A program made the translations under genes and the position numbers. 40,636 bases of DNA from DATFES01 sp035457725. Lineage in GTDB: Bacteria; Pseudomonadota; Alphaproteobacteria; CACIAM-22H2. The notes under the pieces were generated by a model, which was given only the letters and a program-made list of their open reading frames with translations, was not told the DNA's origin and ran no database searches. Of the stretch, positions 26,246 through 34,053 are shown one piece after another; position 1 is the stretch's first letter; each line of letters starts with the position of its first letter. The stretch spans positions 1 through 40,636 of the forward strand of contig DATIBC010000050.1 in NCBI GenBank assembly GCA_035457725.1. The letters run 5' to 3'.

Positions 26246-27028
26246 CTAGCCAATCAGCACATCGGTGACGAACTTGACACCCGGATATGCCAGGGTCAGC
26301 AGCAGATAGGCCGCCAACACATAGCGTGCAGCACGCCGCCCGCGCAGCCCGGTGCGATGGTGAATGACAAGTAATGAGCCGATTGCGGCAAAAGCGAGCA
26401 GCGATAAAACCGTCTTGTGGTCAAACTTCAGCAGGATGCGATGCTCAACCCAATCGATGGCGACGCCGGTGGCGAGCGCGGCGGCAAGCACGATCCAACT
26501 CGCGGTAAGCAGGCGCACCTGGAGGCCCTCGCCCTCGGCGACCGATGGCAAGCCATGGCTGAACCGTGTCGGCTTCTTGCGCTTCAGCGCGCGTTCTTGG
26601 ATGACGACGCCGACCCCGGCCACCGCAGCCAATGTCAGGAGGCCGTATGCGGCCACGGCGACCAGGATATGCACCTGCAGCCATGCGGGCGGCGGATTGC
26701 CGGCGAGCGGCCGTTCCGGCGCGTGCTGCCAGATCGTCGCCAGCGCGCCGAGAACTATCAGATAGGCCAACAACAGCGTGGTCAGCCGCTGGGCGACCGG
26801 GTTCACTGCCGCGACGGCAATGAACAGCACGAGGCTCGCCAGTACGCTGAGCCATAGCGCCGTCGCCAAACCGGTGCGCCATTCGCCGCCCAGCGCAAAT
26901 GCCAGCCACAGCGCCGGTCCGGCGACGGCGACGCCGAGCATCCACCAATAGATTCGCGAGGACGGCGCCAGCGCCGCCGGCACGAGCGCCGCTAGCGCCG
27001 ATAGGCTCAACAGCAATGTTCCGTTCAT
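26246..27028 (-). CDS. YpjD/CcsA-like cytochrome c assembly family membrane protein
   Basis: A 260-residue inner-membrane protein with about eight hydrophobic helices, of the CcsA/CcmC-related YpjD group. The conserved histidines of the family are seen in WLQVHILVAVAAYGLLTLAA (after PPPAW) and in LLKFDHKTVLSLLAF. The Trp-rich heme-handling loop of true CcsA/CcmC is not obvious, so a direct role in cytochrome c assembly is doubtful. E. coli YpjD has been linked to CorB-type Mg2+ transport; whether that holds here is unknown. It is upstream of dusB on the same strand (118-base gap) and follows a DUF1330 gene by 51 bases. Confidence 0.82.
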   Translation of the reverse strand: MNGTLLLSLSALAALVPAALAPSSRIYWWMLGVAVAGPALWLAFALGGEWRTGLATALWLSVLASLVLFIAVAAVNPVAQRLTTLLLAYLIVLGALATIWQHAPERPLAGNPPPAWLQVHILVAVAAYGLLTLAAVAGVGVVIQERALKRKKPTRFSHGLPSVAEGEGLQVRLLTASWIVLAAALATGVAIDWVEHRILLKFDHKTVLSLLAFAAIGSLLVIHHRTGLRGRRAARYVLAAYLLLTLAYPGVKFVTDVLIG

Positions 27029-27079
27029 CGCCGGGACTATAGCCCGCGCCGCTATGACGGCCTAGGCTGAGGCGAGCGA

Positions 27080-27367
27080 TTACGCACCCTCGACGACGAT
27101 CATCCGCGCATGCGCCGCCCCTGCGCGGGCGCGTCGTGCCGCCGTATACTCGACCGAGGTGTAGAAGTTCTTGGCCTGCTCGAAGCTAGGAAATTCGATG
27201 ATCACGACGCGGTGAGGACGCCAGTCGCCTTCGAGCACGCTGGTCTGTCCGCCGCGGGCGACGAACTTGCCGCCGAATTTGGCGATGGCGCCAGGCGTAA
27301 GCTTCCTGTAGTCCTCGTATTTGACCGGATCGGTCACTTCGACGTCGGCGATCAAGTAAGCGGGCAT
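27080..27367 (-). CDS. DUF1330 family protein
   Basis: A 95-residue protein of the DUF1330 family, a dimeric alpha/beta-barrel (ferredoxin-like) fold of unknown function. The opening PAYLIADVEVTDPVKYEDY, the centre GGKFVARGG and the stretch RVVIIEFPSFEQAKNFY followed by a Tyr-rich helix are typical. Length is exactly the family length. A very good ribosome site AGGGAGGA lies about nine bases before the ATG. No metal or cofactor site is known for the family. It is divergent from ispDF and precedes the YpjD-like gene. Confidence 0.92.
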   Translation of the reverse strand: MPAYLIADVEVTDPVKYEDYRKLTPGAIAKFGGKFVARGGQTSVLEGDWRPHRVVIIEFPSFEQAKNFYTSVEYTAARRARAGAAHARMIVVEGA

Positions 27368-27439
27368 GGTTGGCGTCCTCCCTGCGATGGTCCCCCACTT
27401 CTCAGTCGCGCGAGCCTACCCGAGCCGCGCGCAAAGACA

Positions 27440-28594
27440 ATGATCGCGAGCGCGGCGTTGATCGTCGCGGCCGGCCGCGGGCTACGGGCGGGCAAAGGAT
27501 TACCGAAGCAATATCGCCCGATCGCTGGCCGCCCGATGTTGCGCCACAGTCTCGAGACTTTCATCCGCCACTCCGCCATCGCCGCGGTGCGCGTGGTGAT
27601 CGATCCCGACGATCGCACATACTATGACGAGGCGGTGCGGAACCTGCAGTTGCTGGAGCCGATCGCCGGCGGCGCGACGCGGCAGGATTCGGTGAGACAT
27701 GGGCTCGAAAGCCTGGCCGACCTTGAGCCCGAGCGCGTGCTGATCCATGACGGCGCGCGCCCGTTCGTCAGTCCGGTGCTGATCGATCGCGTGCTTGCCG
27801 CCCTCGATCGCTCCCCCGGCGCGCTTCCCGCCATACCCGTCGCCGACACGCTCAAGCGCGGCGGCGATGGTCGCGTGCACGCAACGGTCGATCGCGCCAA
27901 TCTATGGCGCGCCCAGACGCCGCAGGGGTTTCGTTTCACCGACATTCTCGCCGCGCATCGCGCTGCGGCCGGCCTGGATCTGACCGACGACGCGGCGGTC
28001 GCCGAGCGCGGCGGACTAGCCGTCGCGCTGGTCGCGGGCGACGAAAGCAACATCAAGCTCACCACCGCCGACGATTTCGAACGCGCCGAGACGTTAGCCG
28101 GCGCCGCGCTCGGCGACGTGCGGGTCGGAACCGGGTTCGACGTCCATCGCTTTGGCCCGGGCGGTCACGTCTGGCTGTGCGGAGTGAGGATGGCGCACAC
28201 GCAAGGCTTGGCCGGACACTCGGATGCCGATGTCGGGTTGCATGCGATCACCGACGCCGTGTTGGGCGCGCTCGCCGCCGGCGATATCGGCCAACATTTT
28301 CCGCCAGGAGATCCGCGGTGGCGTGGCGCGGATTCAAGCATTTTTCTTCGTCAAGCGGCGGCGATGGTCACCGCGCGCGGCGGCCGGATTGCCCATGTCG
28401 ACGTGACGATCATCTGCGAGCTACCGAAAGTCGGCCCCTATCGCGCGGCGATGGCCGCGCGATTGGCCGAGCTTCTGGGCGTCGAGCCGTCGCGCTGCTC
28501 GATCAAGGCGACGACCACCGAAGGGCTCGGCTTCGCCGGTCGCGGCGAGGGAATCGCCGCGCAGGCAAGCGTGACCGTGCGCTTGCCCGGGTAA
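27440..28594 (+). CDS. ispDF: Bifunctional IspD/IspF enzyme of the MEP isoprenoid pathway
   Basis: A 384-residue fusion of 2-C-methyl-D-erythritol 4-phosphate cytidylyltransferase (IspD, about residues 1-220) and 2-C-methyl-D-erythritol 2,4-cyclodiphosphate synthase (IspF, about 227-384). IspD shows AAGRGLRAGKGLPKQY (10-25, CTP binding) and DGARP (104-108). IspF shows the zinc ligands Asp234 and His236 in GFDVHRF, HSDADVGLHA (with His268) and the later TTTEGLGF. The fusion is common in alphaproteobacteria. ATG at 27440 is chosen because it begins directly at the IspD first strand; the longer frame upstream is not coding. pgpA follows after 16 bases. Confidence 0.97.
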   Translation: MIASAALIVAAGRGLRAGKGLPKQYRPIAGRPMLRHSLETFIRHSAIAAVRVVIDPDDRTYYDEAVRNLQLLEPIAGGATRQDSVRHGLESLADLEPERVLIHDGARPFVSPVLIDRVLAALDRSPGALPAIPVADTLKRGGDGRVHATVDRANLWRAQTPQGFRFTDILAAHRAAAGLDLTDDAAVAERGGLAVALVAGDESNIKLTTADDFERAETLAGAALGDVRVGTGFDVHRFGPGGHVWLCGVRMAHTQGLAGHSDADVGLHAITDAVLGALAAGDIGQHFPPGDPRWRGADSSIFLRQAAAMVTARGGRIAHVDVTIICELPKVGPYRAAMAARLAELLGVEPSRCSIKATTTEGLGFAGRGEGIAAQASVTVRLPG

Positions 28595-28610
28595 ACGGGG
28601 CAAATCGACA

Positions 28611-29138
28611 ATGAGGCTCAAGCTGCGCCCAGGCGCGCTCCCCGAGGGGATGCGCTTCGACCATCCGGCGAGCCTGGTCGCGACTTTCGGCGGGGTCGGA
28701 TTCGCGCCGCTGGCCGCGGGCACCTGGGGCTCGCTCGCGGCGTTGCCGTGCGCATGGCTGATCCATTACTGGTTTGGCTGGAGCGGCATGGCGATCGCGG
28801 CGATGGCGCTCGCGCTGCTCGGCGTTTGGGCGGCGGAGGAGATCGTCAGGCGCGGCAATGTACGCGACCCAGGCTTTATCGTTATCGACGAAGTCGCCGG
28901 CCAGTTCCTCGCCCTGCTGTTTGCCCCGGTCGGACTCGCGTCATGGCTCGCCGCCTTTCTCCTCTTTCGCGCCGCCGACATCGTCAAACCCTTTCCCGCC
29001 AACTGGTGCGACCGCAACCTCCACGGAGGATTCGGCGTCATGCTCGACGACATCGTCGCCGGCGTATATGCGGGGGTTGCGGTATGGTTTTTCGCCAAAC
29101 TCGGAGTTTTCGCCCATGTCGAACGGCTCCTTGGGTGA
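28611..29138 (+). CDS. pgpA: Phosphatidylglycerophosphatase A
   Basis: A 175-residue inner-membrane enzyme that removes phosphate from phosphatidylglycerophosphate in phospholipid synthesis. The family motifs are GFAPLAAGTWGSLAALP, DPGFIVIDEVAGQF with acidic metal ligands, FRAADIVKPFP and MLDDIVAGVYAG. About four hydrophobic segments are seen. It is 16 bases after ispDF and its end overlaps the start of cinA by 23 bases, so the three genes are likely one operon. Confidence 0.96.
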   Translation: MRLKLRPGALPEGMRFDHPASLVATFGGVGFAPLAAGTWGSLAALPCAWLIHYWFGWSGMAIAAMALALLGVWAAEEIVRRGNVRDPGFIVIDEVAGQFLALLFAPVGLASWLAAFLLFRAADIVKPFPANWCDRNLHGGFGVMLDDIVAGVYAGVAVWFFAKLGVFAHVERLLG

Positions 29139-29622
29139 ACGCGCGGGGCGCGTGATCGATGCGTGCCGTCGCGCTGGCGCCAAGCTCGCGACGGCGGAAT
29201 CGTGCACCGGCGGCCTGGTCGCCGCGACGCTGACCGAAATCGCCGGTTCGTCCGACGTCCTCGAGCGCGGTTTCGTCACCTACTCGAACGAAGCAAAGAC
29301 CGAACAACTCGGCGTGCCGGCGTCGGAAATCGCCCTCTATGGGGCGGTAAGCGAGGAGGTCGCTCGCGCCATGGCGGAAGGCGCGCTCGCCCGCGCGCGC
29401 GCCGAGATCGCCGTCGCGGTCACCGGCATCGCCGGGCCGGGCGGCGGCAGCGCGACCAAGCCGGTCGGCCTCGTGCATATTGCCTGCGCGCGGCGCGGCG
29501 GCGCCACGCTTCATGAACGGCATACCTTCGCCGGCGATCGCGCGGCGGTGCGGCGCGCCTCGGTCGAACGCGCGTTGGCGATGATCATGTTGCAGGTCGA
29601 GAAACGAGCTCCGTCGAGCTGA
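29116..29622 (+). CDS. pncC: Nicotinamide-nucleotide amidohydrolase (CinA C-terminal domain, PncC)
   Basis: A 168-residue protein made only of the CinA C-terminal domain, which deamidates nicotinamide mononucleotide in the pyridine nucleotide salvage cycle. AESCTGGLVAATLTEIAGSS carries the active Ser29 (in AESCTGG). Lys61 in SNEAKTEQLGV is the likely partner. VTGIAGPGGGSATKPVGLV is the other family hallmark. The N-terminal molybdopterin-like domain of long CinA is absent. The ATG at 29116 lies inside the pgpA end, has GGAG about nine bases upstream, and gives the usual length; the frame further up is a shadow of pgpA. It is convergent with the coq10-like gene. Confidence 0.94.
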   Translation: MSNGSLGERAGRVIDACRRAGAKLATAESCTGGLVAATLTEIAGSSDVLERGFVTYSNEAKTEQLGVPASEIALYGAVSEEVARAMAEGALARARAEIAVAVTGIAGPGGGSATKPVGLVHIACARRGGATLHERHTFAGDRAAVRRASVERALAMIMLQVEKRAPSS

Positions 29623-29663
29623 GCCGGACGAGCGGCGCGACGCTGTCTATTCTTCGCCGGCGT

Positions 29664-30155
29664 TCAAGTCGACGAAGCGGTTTTTGGCTCGACCGCCGGG
29701 CCGGGCGCGCCATACAACGCGCGGGCGCGCGCTTCGAAGGCCGAGACCATCCGCTTCACCGCCTCGTTGAAGAGGACGAGGATCAAAGACTGCAGCAGCT
29801 TCGAGTGGAACTCAAAATCGACATAGAAATCGATCAGCGTCCCGCCGCTCGGAAGTTCTGGCGACGGCGAAATGGCCTCGAAGACCCAGTGATTGTTGAG
29901 GTAGCGGAACGGACCCTCGGCGTACGTCACGTCGATGCGGCGCGGCCGGTCGAATTCGACCCGCGAGGTAAAGCGCTCGCGGATCATCTTGAAGCCGATG
30001 ATAAGATCGGCGACCAGCAGTTTGTCGTCCTTCTGCCGGATACGCGCCGCGATGCACCACGGCAGGAACTCGGGATAACGCTCGACTTGCGCCACGAGGT
30101 CGAACATCTGCTCGGGCGAATACGGCAGGATCCGTTTTTCGGCGTGGGTGGGCAT
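29664..30155 (-). CDS. Coq10/RatA-like START-domain protein
   Basis: A 163-residue SRPBCC/START-fold protein of the COQ10 / RatA group. The opening KRILPYSPEQMFDLVAQVERYPEFLPWC is the group's hallmark (given in parts: KRILPYSPEQMFDLVAQV and ERYPEFLPWC). RERFTSRVEF and VDFEFHSKLLQSLI follow. Eukaryotic Coq10 binds ubiquinone and aids respiration; in E. coli RatA was described as a ribosome association toxin. In alphaproteobacteria it sits beside lipA, so a respiratory quinone role is the likelier one. It lies 28 bases after lipA and is probably co-transcribed. The tail after residue 145 is low in similarity. Confidence 0.9.
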   Translation of the reverse strand: MPTHAEKRILPYSPEQMFDLVAQVERYPEFLPWCIAARIRQKDDKLLVADLIIGFKMIRERFTSRVEFDRPRRIDVTYAEGPFRYLNNHWVFEAISPSPELPSGGTLIDFYVDFEFHSKLLQSLILVLFNEAVKRMVSAFEARARALYGAPGPAVEPKTASST

Positions 30156-30183
30156 TCGCGGGCGCCGTCACCCCGCCGCCATT

Positions 30184-31149
30184 TCATGCACGCTCGGCCG
30201 CTCTCGCCGCGCGCGCGGCCTTGAGGCGCTCGAAATCGGCGTCGGCGTGATAGGACGATCGCGTCAACGGGCTCGCGGCGACGACGAGGAAGCCTTTCGA
30301 CAGTGCCAGCGACTTGTAACCATCGAACTCCTCGGGCGTGACGAAGCGTGCGACCGGCGCATGCTTGGGTGTCGGCTGCAAGTACTGGCCGATGGTAAGA
30401 AAGTCGACCTCGGCGGAACGCAGGTCGTCCATAATTTGCATCACTTCATTGCGATCCTCGCCCAGGCCGACCATGATCCCGGATTTGGTGAAAAGGCCGG
30501 GATCGAGCTGCTTGACGCGGTCGAGCAGTCGCAGCGAGTGATAGTAGCGCGCGCCCGGCCGGATCGTCGGATAAAGCCGCGGCACGGTTTCGAGATTGTG
30601 GTTATAGACGTCGGGCCGCGCCGCGACGACCATCTCGATCGCGCCGTCCTTGCGCAGGAAATCGGGCGTCAGCACCTCGATCGTCGTACCGGGAGACGAC
30701 TTGCGTATCAGCTCGATGCAACGCACGAACTGCATCGCCCCACCGTCGTCGAGGTCATCGCGGTCCACCGAAGTGATGACGATGTGCCGCATGCCGAGCG
30801 CCGCCGCCGCCTCGGCGACGTGCTCGGGCTCGTGCGGGTCGAGTTGATCGGGCTTGCCGGTCGCGACGTTGCAAAACGCACAGGCGCGGGTGCACACCGA
30901 GCCTAGAATCATCACCGTCGCGTGCTTCTTCTTCCAGCATTCGCCGATGTTGGGGCACGCCGCCTCTTCGCACACCGTGGCGAGGTCGAGCGCGCGCATC
31001 AGCCGGCGCGTCTCGTGATACTCGGGCGAAGTCGGCGCCTTGACGCGAATCCAGTCGGGCTTACGGGCGACCGGGTTGTCCGGCCGATGCGCCTTTTCGG
31101 GATGGCGCAGCGCGCCCGTGCGCGTCAATGCGGTCATCGTCTCGCTCAT
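30184..31149 (-). CDS. lipA: Lipoyl synthase
   Basis: A radical SAM enzyme (321 residues) that inserts two sulfurs into octanoyl chains to form lipoyl groups on E2 and related domains. The auxiliary cluster cysteines are Cys60, Cys65 and Cys71 (CEEAACPNIGEC), and the radical SAM cysteines are Cys86, Cys90 and Cys93 (CTRACAFC). The C-terminal RSSYHAD holds the serine that ligates the auxiliary cluster. Start: ATG at 31149 fits the upstream AGG best; ATGs at 31155 and 31158 are possible and add two or three residues. It follows lpdA by 50 bases and serves the lipoyl domains of pdhB and pdhC in the same block. Confidence 0.98.
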   Translation of the reverse strand: MSETMTALTRTGALRHPEKAHRPDNPVARKPDWIRVKAPTSPEYHETRRLMRALDLATVCEEAACPNIGECWKKKHATVMILGSVCTRACAFCNVATGKPDQLDPHEPEHVAEAAAALGMRHIVITSVDRDDLDDGGAMQFVRCIELIRKSSPGTTIEVLTPDFLRKDGAIEMVVAARPDVYNHNLETVPRLYPTIRPGARYYHSLRLLDRVKQLDPGLFTKSGIMVGLGEDRNEVMQIMDDLRSAEVDFLTIGQYLQPTPKHAPVARFVTPEEFDGYKSLALSKGFLVVAASPLTRSSYHADADFERLKAARAARAAERA

Positions 31150-31168
31150 TTCCATCATCCTAGCAGGG

Positions 31169-31190
31169 TTTCGCGCATCATGCGCCGAAA
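31169..31190 (-). promoter_or_regulatory. Near-perfect palindrome in the lpdA-lipA spacer
   Basis: The 50-base gap between lpdA and lipA contains arms TTTCGCGCAT and ATGCGCCGAAA around a single base, ten pairs with one bulged base. As RNA it would fold as a tight hairpin 20 bases before the lipA start codon. It has no T-run, so it could be an operator half-site pair or a leader structure that tunes lipA. No regulator is identified. Confidence 0.4.
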
Positions 31191-31199
31191 GCTCTTGGC

Positions 31200-32612
31200 T
31201 CAGAAGTGGATCGCCCTGCCGTATGCGTCAAGCACCGACTCGTGCATCATTTCCGACAACGTCGGGTGTGGGAAGACGGTGTGCATCAGCTCGGCCTCGG
31301 TGGTTTCCAGCGTCTTGGCGATGCCATAGCCCTGGATCAGCTCGGTGACCTCGGCGCCGATCATGTGCGCGCCCAACAGCTCGCCGGTCTTGGCGTCGAA
31401 CACCGTCTTGATCATGCCCTCGGGCTCGCCGAGCGCGATCGCCTTGCCGTTGCCGATATAGGGGAAGCGTCCGACGCGCACCTGATGGCCTTTCTCCTTA
31501 GCCGCCTTCTCGGTCAACCCGACGCTTGCCACCTGCGGCATGCAATACGTACAGCCGGGGATATTCGTCACGTCGAGGGGGTGAACGCCCTTCACGCCGG
31601 CTATTTTTTCTACGCAGATGACGCCCTCGTGGCTTGCCTTGTGGGCGAGCCATGGCGGCCCCACGAGATCGCCGATCGCGTAAACGCCCGGCTCGCCCGT
31701 CGCCAGCCATTCGTCGACCACGACGTGCGCCTTCTCGACCCTCACCTTGGTTCCTTCGAGGCCGATATTCTCGACGTTGCCGACGATGCCGATGGCGAGG
31801 ATCACGCGATCGACGGTGATGTCGCTCGACTTGCCGCCGGCCTCGACCGTGGCAGCGACGTTGTCGGCCCCTTTCTTGAGCGCCTTCACGCTCGCCGAGA
31901 CATGTATCTTCATTCCCTGTTTCTCGAACGCCTTCTTGGCGAAGGCGGAAATCTCCTCGTCCTCGACCGGCAGGATACGATCGAGCACCTCGACCACCGT
32001 CACTTCGGCCCCCATGTTGCGGAAGAAGCTGGCGAACTCGATGCCGATTGCACCTGAACCGACGACCAGCAGCGATTTCGGCATGGTCGGCGGCACCATG
32101 GCCTCTTTGTAAGTCCACACCAGTTTGCCGTCCGGCTCGAGTCCGGGCAGCGAACGCGCCCGCGCACCGGTCGCGAGGATGACGTGCTTCGCCGCAAGAT
32201 CGGCCACCGGTTTGCCGTCATTGCCGACCGCGACCTTGCGCAAGCCCCCGGCGACGCCGGCGAGTTTGCCGTGGCCGTCGAACACGGTGACCTTGTTCTT
32301 TTTGAGCAGATGCTTCACGCCTCCCGAAAGCTGCGCCGCCACCTTGCGCGACCGATCGACGACCTTCTTCAGGTCGAAGCTGACGCTTTCGGCCTTGAAG
32401 CCGTAGGCGTCGAGATGGTGCAGGAGGTGCGAGATCTCCGAGGAGCGCAGCAACGCCTTGGTGGGAATGCAGCCCCAGTTGAGGCAGATGCCGCCCAAAT
32501 GCTCGCGCTCCACGAGCGCCACGTTCATTTTGAGCTGAGCCGCTCGGATCGCCGCGACGTAACCTCCGGGTCCGCCGCCGACCACGATCAAATCGAATTT
32601 TTGCTCGGCCAT
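31200..32612 (-). CDS. lpdA: Dihydrolipoyl dehydrogenase (E3)
   Basis: A 470-residue FAD flavoprotein disulfide reductase that reoxidises the dihydrolipoyl group of E2, passing electrons to NAD+. It has VGGGPGGYVAA (FAD, residues 11-21), the redox disulfide Cys43/Cys48 in GGICLNWGCIPTK, the NAD loop VGSGAIGIEFASFF, the second FAD motif YAIGDLVGPPWLAHKA and the catalytic HPHPTLSE at the C-terminus. All key residues are intact. It is downstream of pdhC but separated by a 102-base gap with a REP-like pair, so its expression may differ from that of pdhABC. lipA follows. Confidence 0.98.
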   Translation of the reverse strand: MAEQKFDLIVVGGGPGGYVAAIRAAQLKMNVALVEREHLGGICLNWGCIPTKALLRSSEISHLLHHLDAYGFKAESVSFDLKKVVDRSRKVAAQLSGGVKHLLKKNKVTVFDGHGKLAGVAGGLRKVAVGNDGKPVADLAAKHVILATGARARSLPGLEPDGKLVWTYKEAMVPPTMPKSLLVVGSGAIGIEFASFFRNMGAEVTVVEVLDRILPVEDEEISAFAKKAFEKQGMKIHVSASVKALKKGADNVAATVEAGGKSSDITVDRVILAIGIVGNVENIGLEGTKVRVEKAHVVVDEWLATGEPGVYAIGDLVGPPWLAHKASHEGVICVEKIAGVKGVHPLDVTNIPGCTYCMPQVASVGLTEKAAKEKGHQVRVGRFPYIGNGKAIALGEPEGMIKTVFDAKTGELLGAHMIGAEVTELIQGYGIAKTLETTEAELMHTVFPHPTLSEMMHESVLDAYGRAIHF

Positions 32613-32630
32613 GAGTCAATATCCCCGACG

Positions 32631-32706
32631 CGCCTCGCCCTTCGACAAGCTCGTTGCGAGGCGAGTAAGTGTCGCAGCCTCATGCTGAGCTTGTCGAAGC
32701 ATGAGG
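32631..32706. repeat. REP-like inverted pair of hairpins, copy 2 (inside the PDH block)
   Basis: The pdhC-lpdA gap holds two facing hairpins of the same type as at 3570-3638. Unit one (32631-32663) has stem CGCCTCGC/GCGAGGCG around CTTCGACAAGCTCG. Unit two (32678-32706) has stem CCTCATGCT/AGCATGAGG around the reverse complement core GAGCTTGTCGAA. The stems differ from those of copy 1 yet remain complementary. The location, in the middle of co-directed genes, could affect mRNA decay or transcription between pdhC and lpdA. Confidence 0.85.
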
Positions 32707-32714
32707 CCGCCCGG

Positions 32715-34031
32715 TCACAACAACATCGTGATCGGGTCTTCGATCAATTTCTTGAGCGTGGCGAGGAACTCGGCGCCGATGGCGCCGTCGACGACGCGGT
32801 GATCGACCGACAGCGTGCAGCTCATCACCGTGGCGATGGCGAGCGCGCCGTTCTTGACGATCGGCCGTTGCTCGCCCGCGCCGACGGCGAGAATGCACCC
32901 TTGCGGCGGGTTGATGACCGCCTCGAACTGTTTGATGCCATACATGCCGAGATTTGAGACCGAAAACGTGCCGCCCTGGTACTCCTCCGGCATCAACTTT
33001 CCGGCGCGCGCCTTCTCGGCCAACGTCTTCATCTCGGTGGAGATCGTCTGCAGCCCCTTGCCTTCGGCGCCGCGGATGATCGGTGTAATCAGCCCGCCTG
33101 GAATCGCCACGGCGACGGAGATATCGACCCGATCGTACATCACGACGCCTTCGTCCGCCCACGATGCGTTCGCCGCGGGAACCTTCTTCAGGCCGAGCGC
33201 CGCGGCGCGAATGACGAAATCGTTGACCGAGAGCTTGAACGCGCCCTCGCCCTTGTCGGGTGATTTGGCGTTCAGATCGGCGCGCAGCTTGAGCAACGCA
33301 TCGATCTCGCAGTCGATGGTCAAATAGAAATGCGGAATCTGCTGCTTGGCCTCGGTGAGCCGGCGGGCGATCACCTTGCGCATCGTGGTATGCGGTACGA
33401 CGTGGTGCGGCATAGCACCGGCGATCGCCGCGGCTGCCGGCGCGGGCGCCGCTGCCACCGCAGCGACCGGCGCCGGTGCCGCGGGAGCACGCTTAGCTGG
33501 GGCGCCGCCAGCCAGCGCCGCCTCGACATCGGCCTTGATCACGCGACCTTGCGGGCCGCTGCCTTTGAGCGCGGCGAGGTCGAGGCCGGCTTGTTCAGCC
33601 ATGCGCCTGGCGAGCGGGCTTGCGAATACGCGTTCGCCCGTGTGCGTCGGACTCGTCGCCGCGGTCGCGGCGGGCGTGACCGGTGGCGTCGTCGGTGCGC
33701 CGGTCGCCGCAGGCGGTGCCGGCGCTTTTGCCGCCGGCGCGGGGGCAGGTCCACCGCCGTTCATCTTGGCGAGCGCCGATTTGTCTTCGCCCTCCTCGAG
33801 GATGAAGGCGATGACGTCGTTGACCTTGACCGCGTCGGTTCCGCCGGGCACGACGATCTTGCCAAGCGTCCCCTCGTCCACCGCCTCGACCTCCATCGTC
33901 GCCTTGTCGGTTTCGATCTCCGCGAGCACGTCGCCGCTCTTGACCGCGTCGCCCTCGTTCTTCAGCCAACGCGCGACCTTTCCTTCGGTCATCGTCGGCG
34001 AGAGCGCGGGCATCAGCACCTTGATCGGCAT
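32715..34031 (-). CDS. pdhC: Dihydrolipoyllysine acetyltransferase (PDH E2)
   Basis: The 438-residue core of the pyruvate dehydrogenase complex. One N-terminal lipoyl domain (residues 1-80, lipoylated Lys43 in ETDKATME) is joined by a Pro/Ala-rich linker to the peripheral-subunit-binding domain (FASPLARRMAEQAGLD and GSGPQGRVIKADVE), then a second linker and the acyltransferase domain ending in the active site HRVVDG (His411, Asp415). ATG at 34031 is preceded by GGGGGAG; the frame to 34136 is not needed. pdhB lies 22 bases upstream. The lipoyl domain is 78% identical to that of pdhB over 87 residues by direct comparison. Confidence 0.98.
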   Translation of the reverse strand: MPIKVLMPALSPTMTEGKVARWLKNEGDAVKSGDVLAEIETDKATMEVEAVDEGTLGKIVVPGGTDAVKVNDVIAFILEEGEDKSALAKMNGGGPAPAPAAKAPAPPAATGAPTTPPVTPAATAATSPTHTGERVFASPLARRMAEQAGLDLAALKGSGPQGRVIKADVEAALAGGAPAKRAPAAPAPVAAVAAAPAPAAAAIAGAMPHHVVPHTTMRKVIARRLTEAKQQIPHFYLTIDCEIDALLKLRADLNAKSPDKGEGAFKLSVNDFVIRAAALGLKKVPAANASWADEGVVMYDRVDISVAVAIPGGLITPIIRGAEGKGLQTISTEMKTLAEKARAGKLMPEEYQGGTFSVSNLGMYGIKQFEAVINPPQGCILAVGAGEQRPIVKNGALAIATVMSCTLSVDHRVVDGAIGAEFLATLKKLIEDPITMLL

Positions 34032-34053
34032 GGTGGCGTCTCCCCCGGGGAGG

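Noticed and set aside
32184..32957. A frame containing the LSLSKHE peptide across the pdhC-lpdA gap
   Set aside because: This peptide is what a REP-like repeat looks like when translated. The frame runs antisense through lpdA and pdhC and is not a gene.
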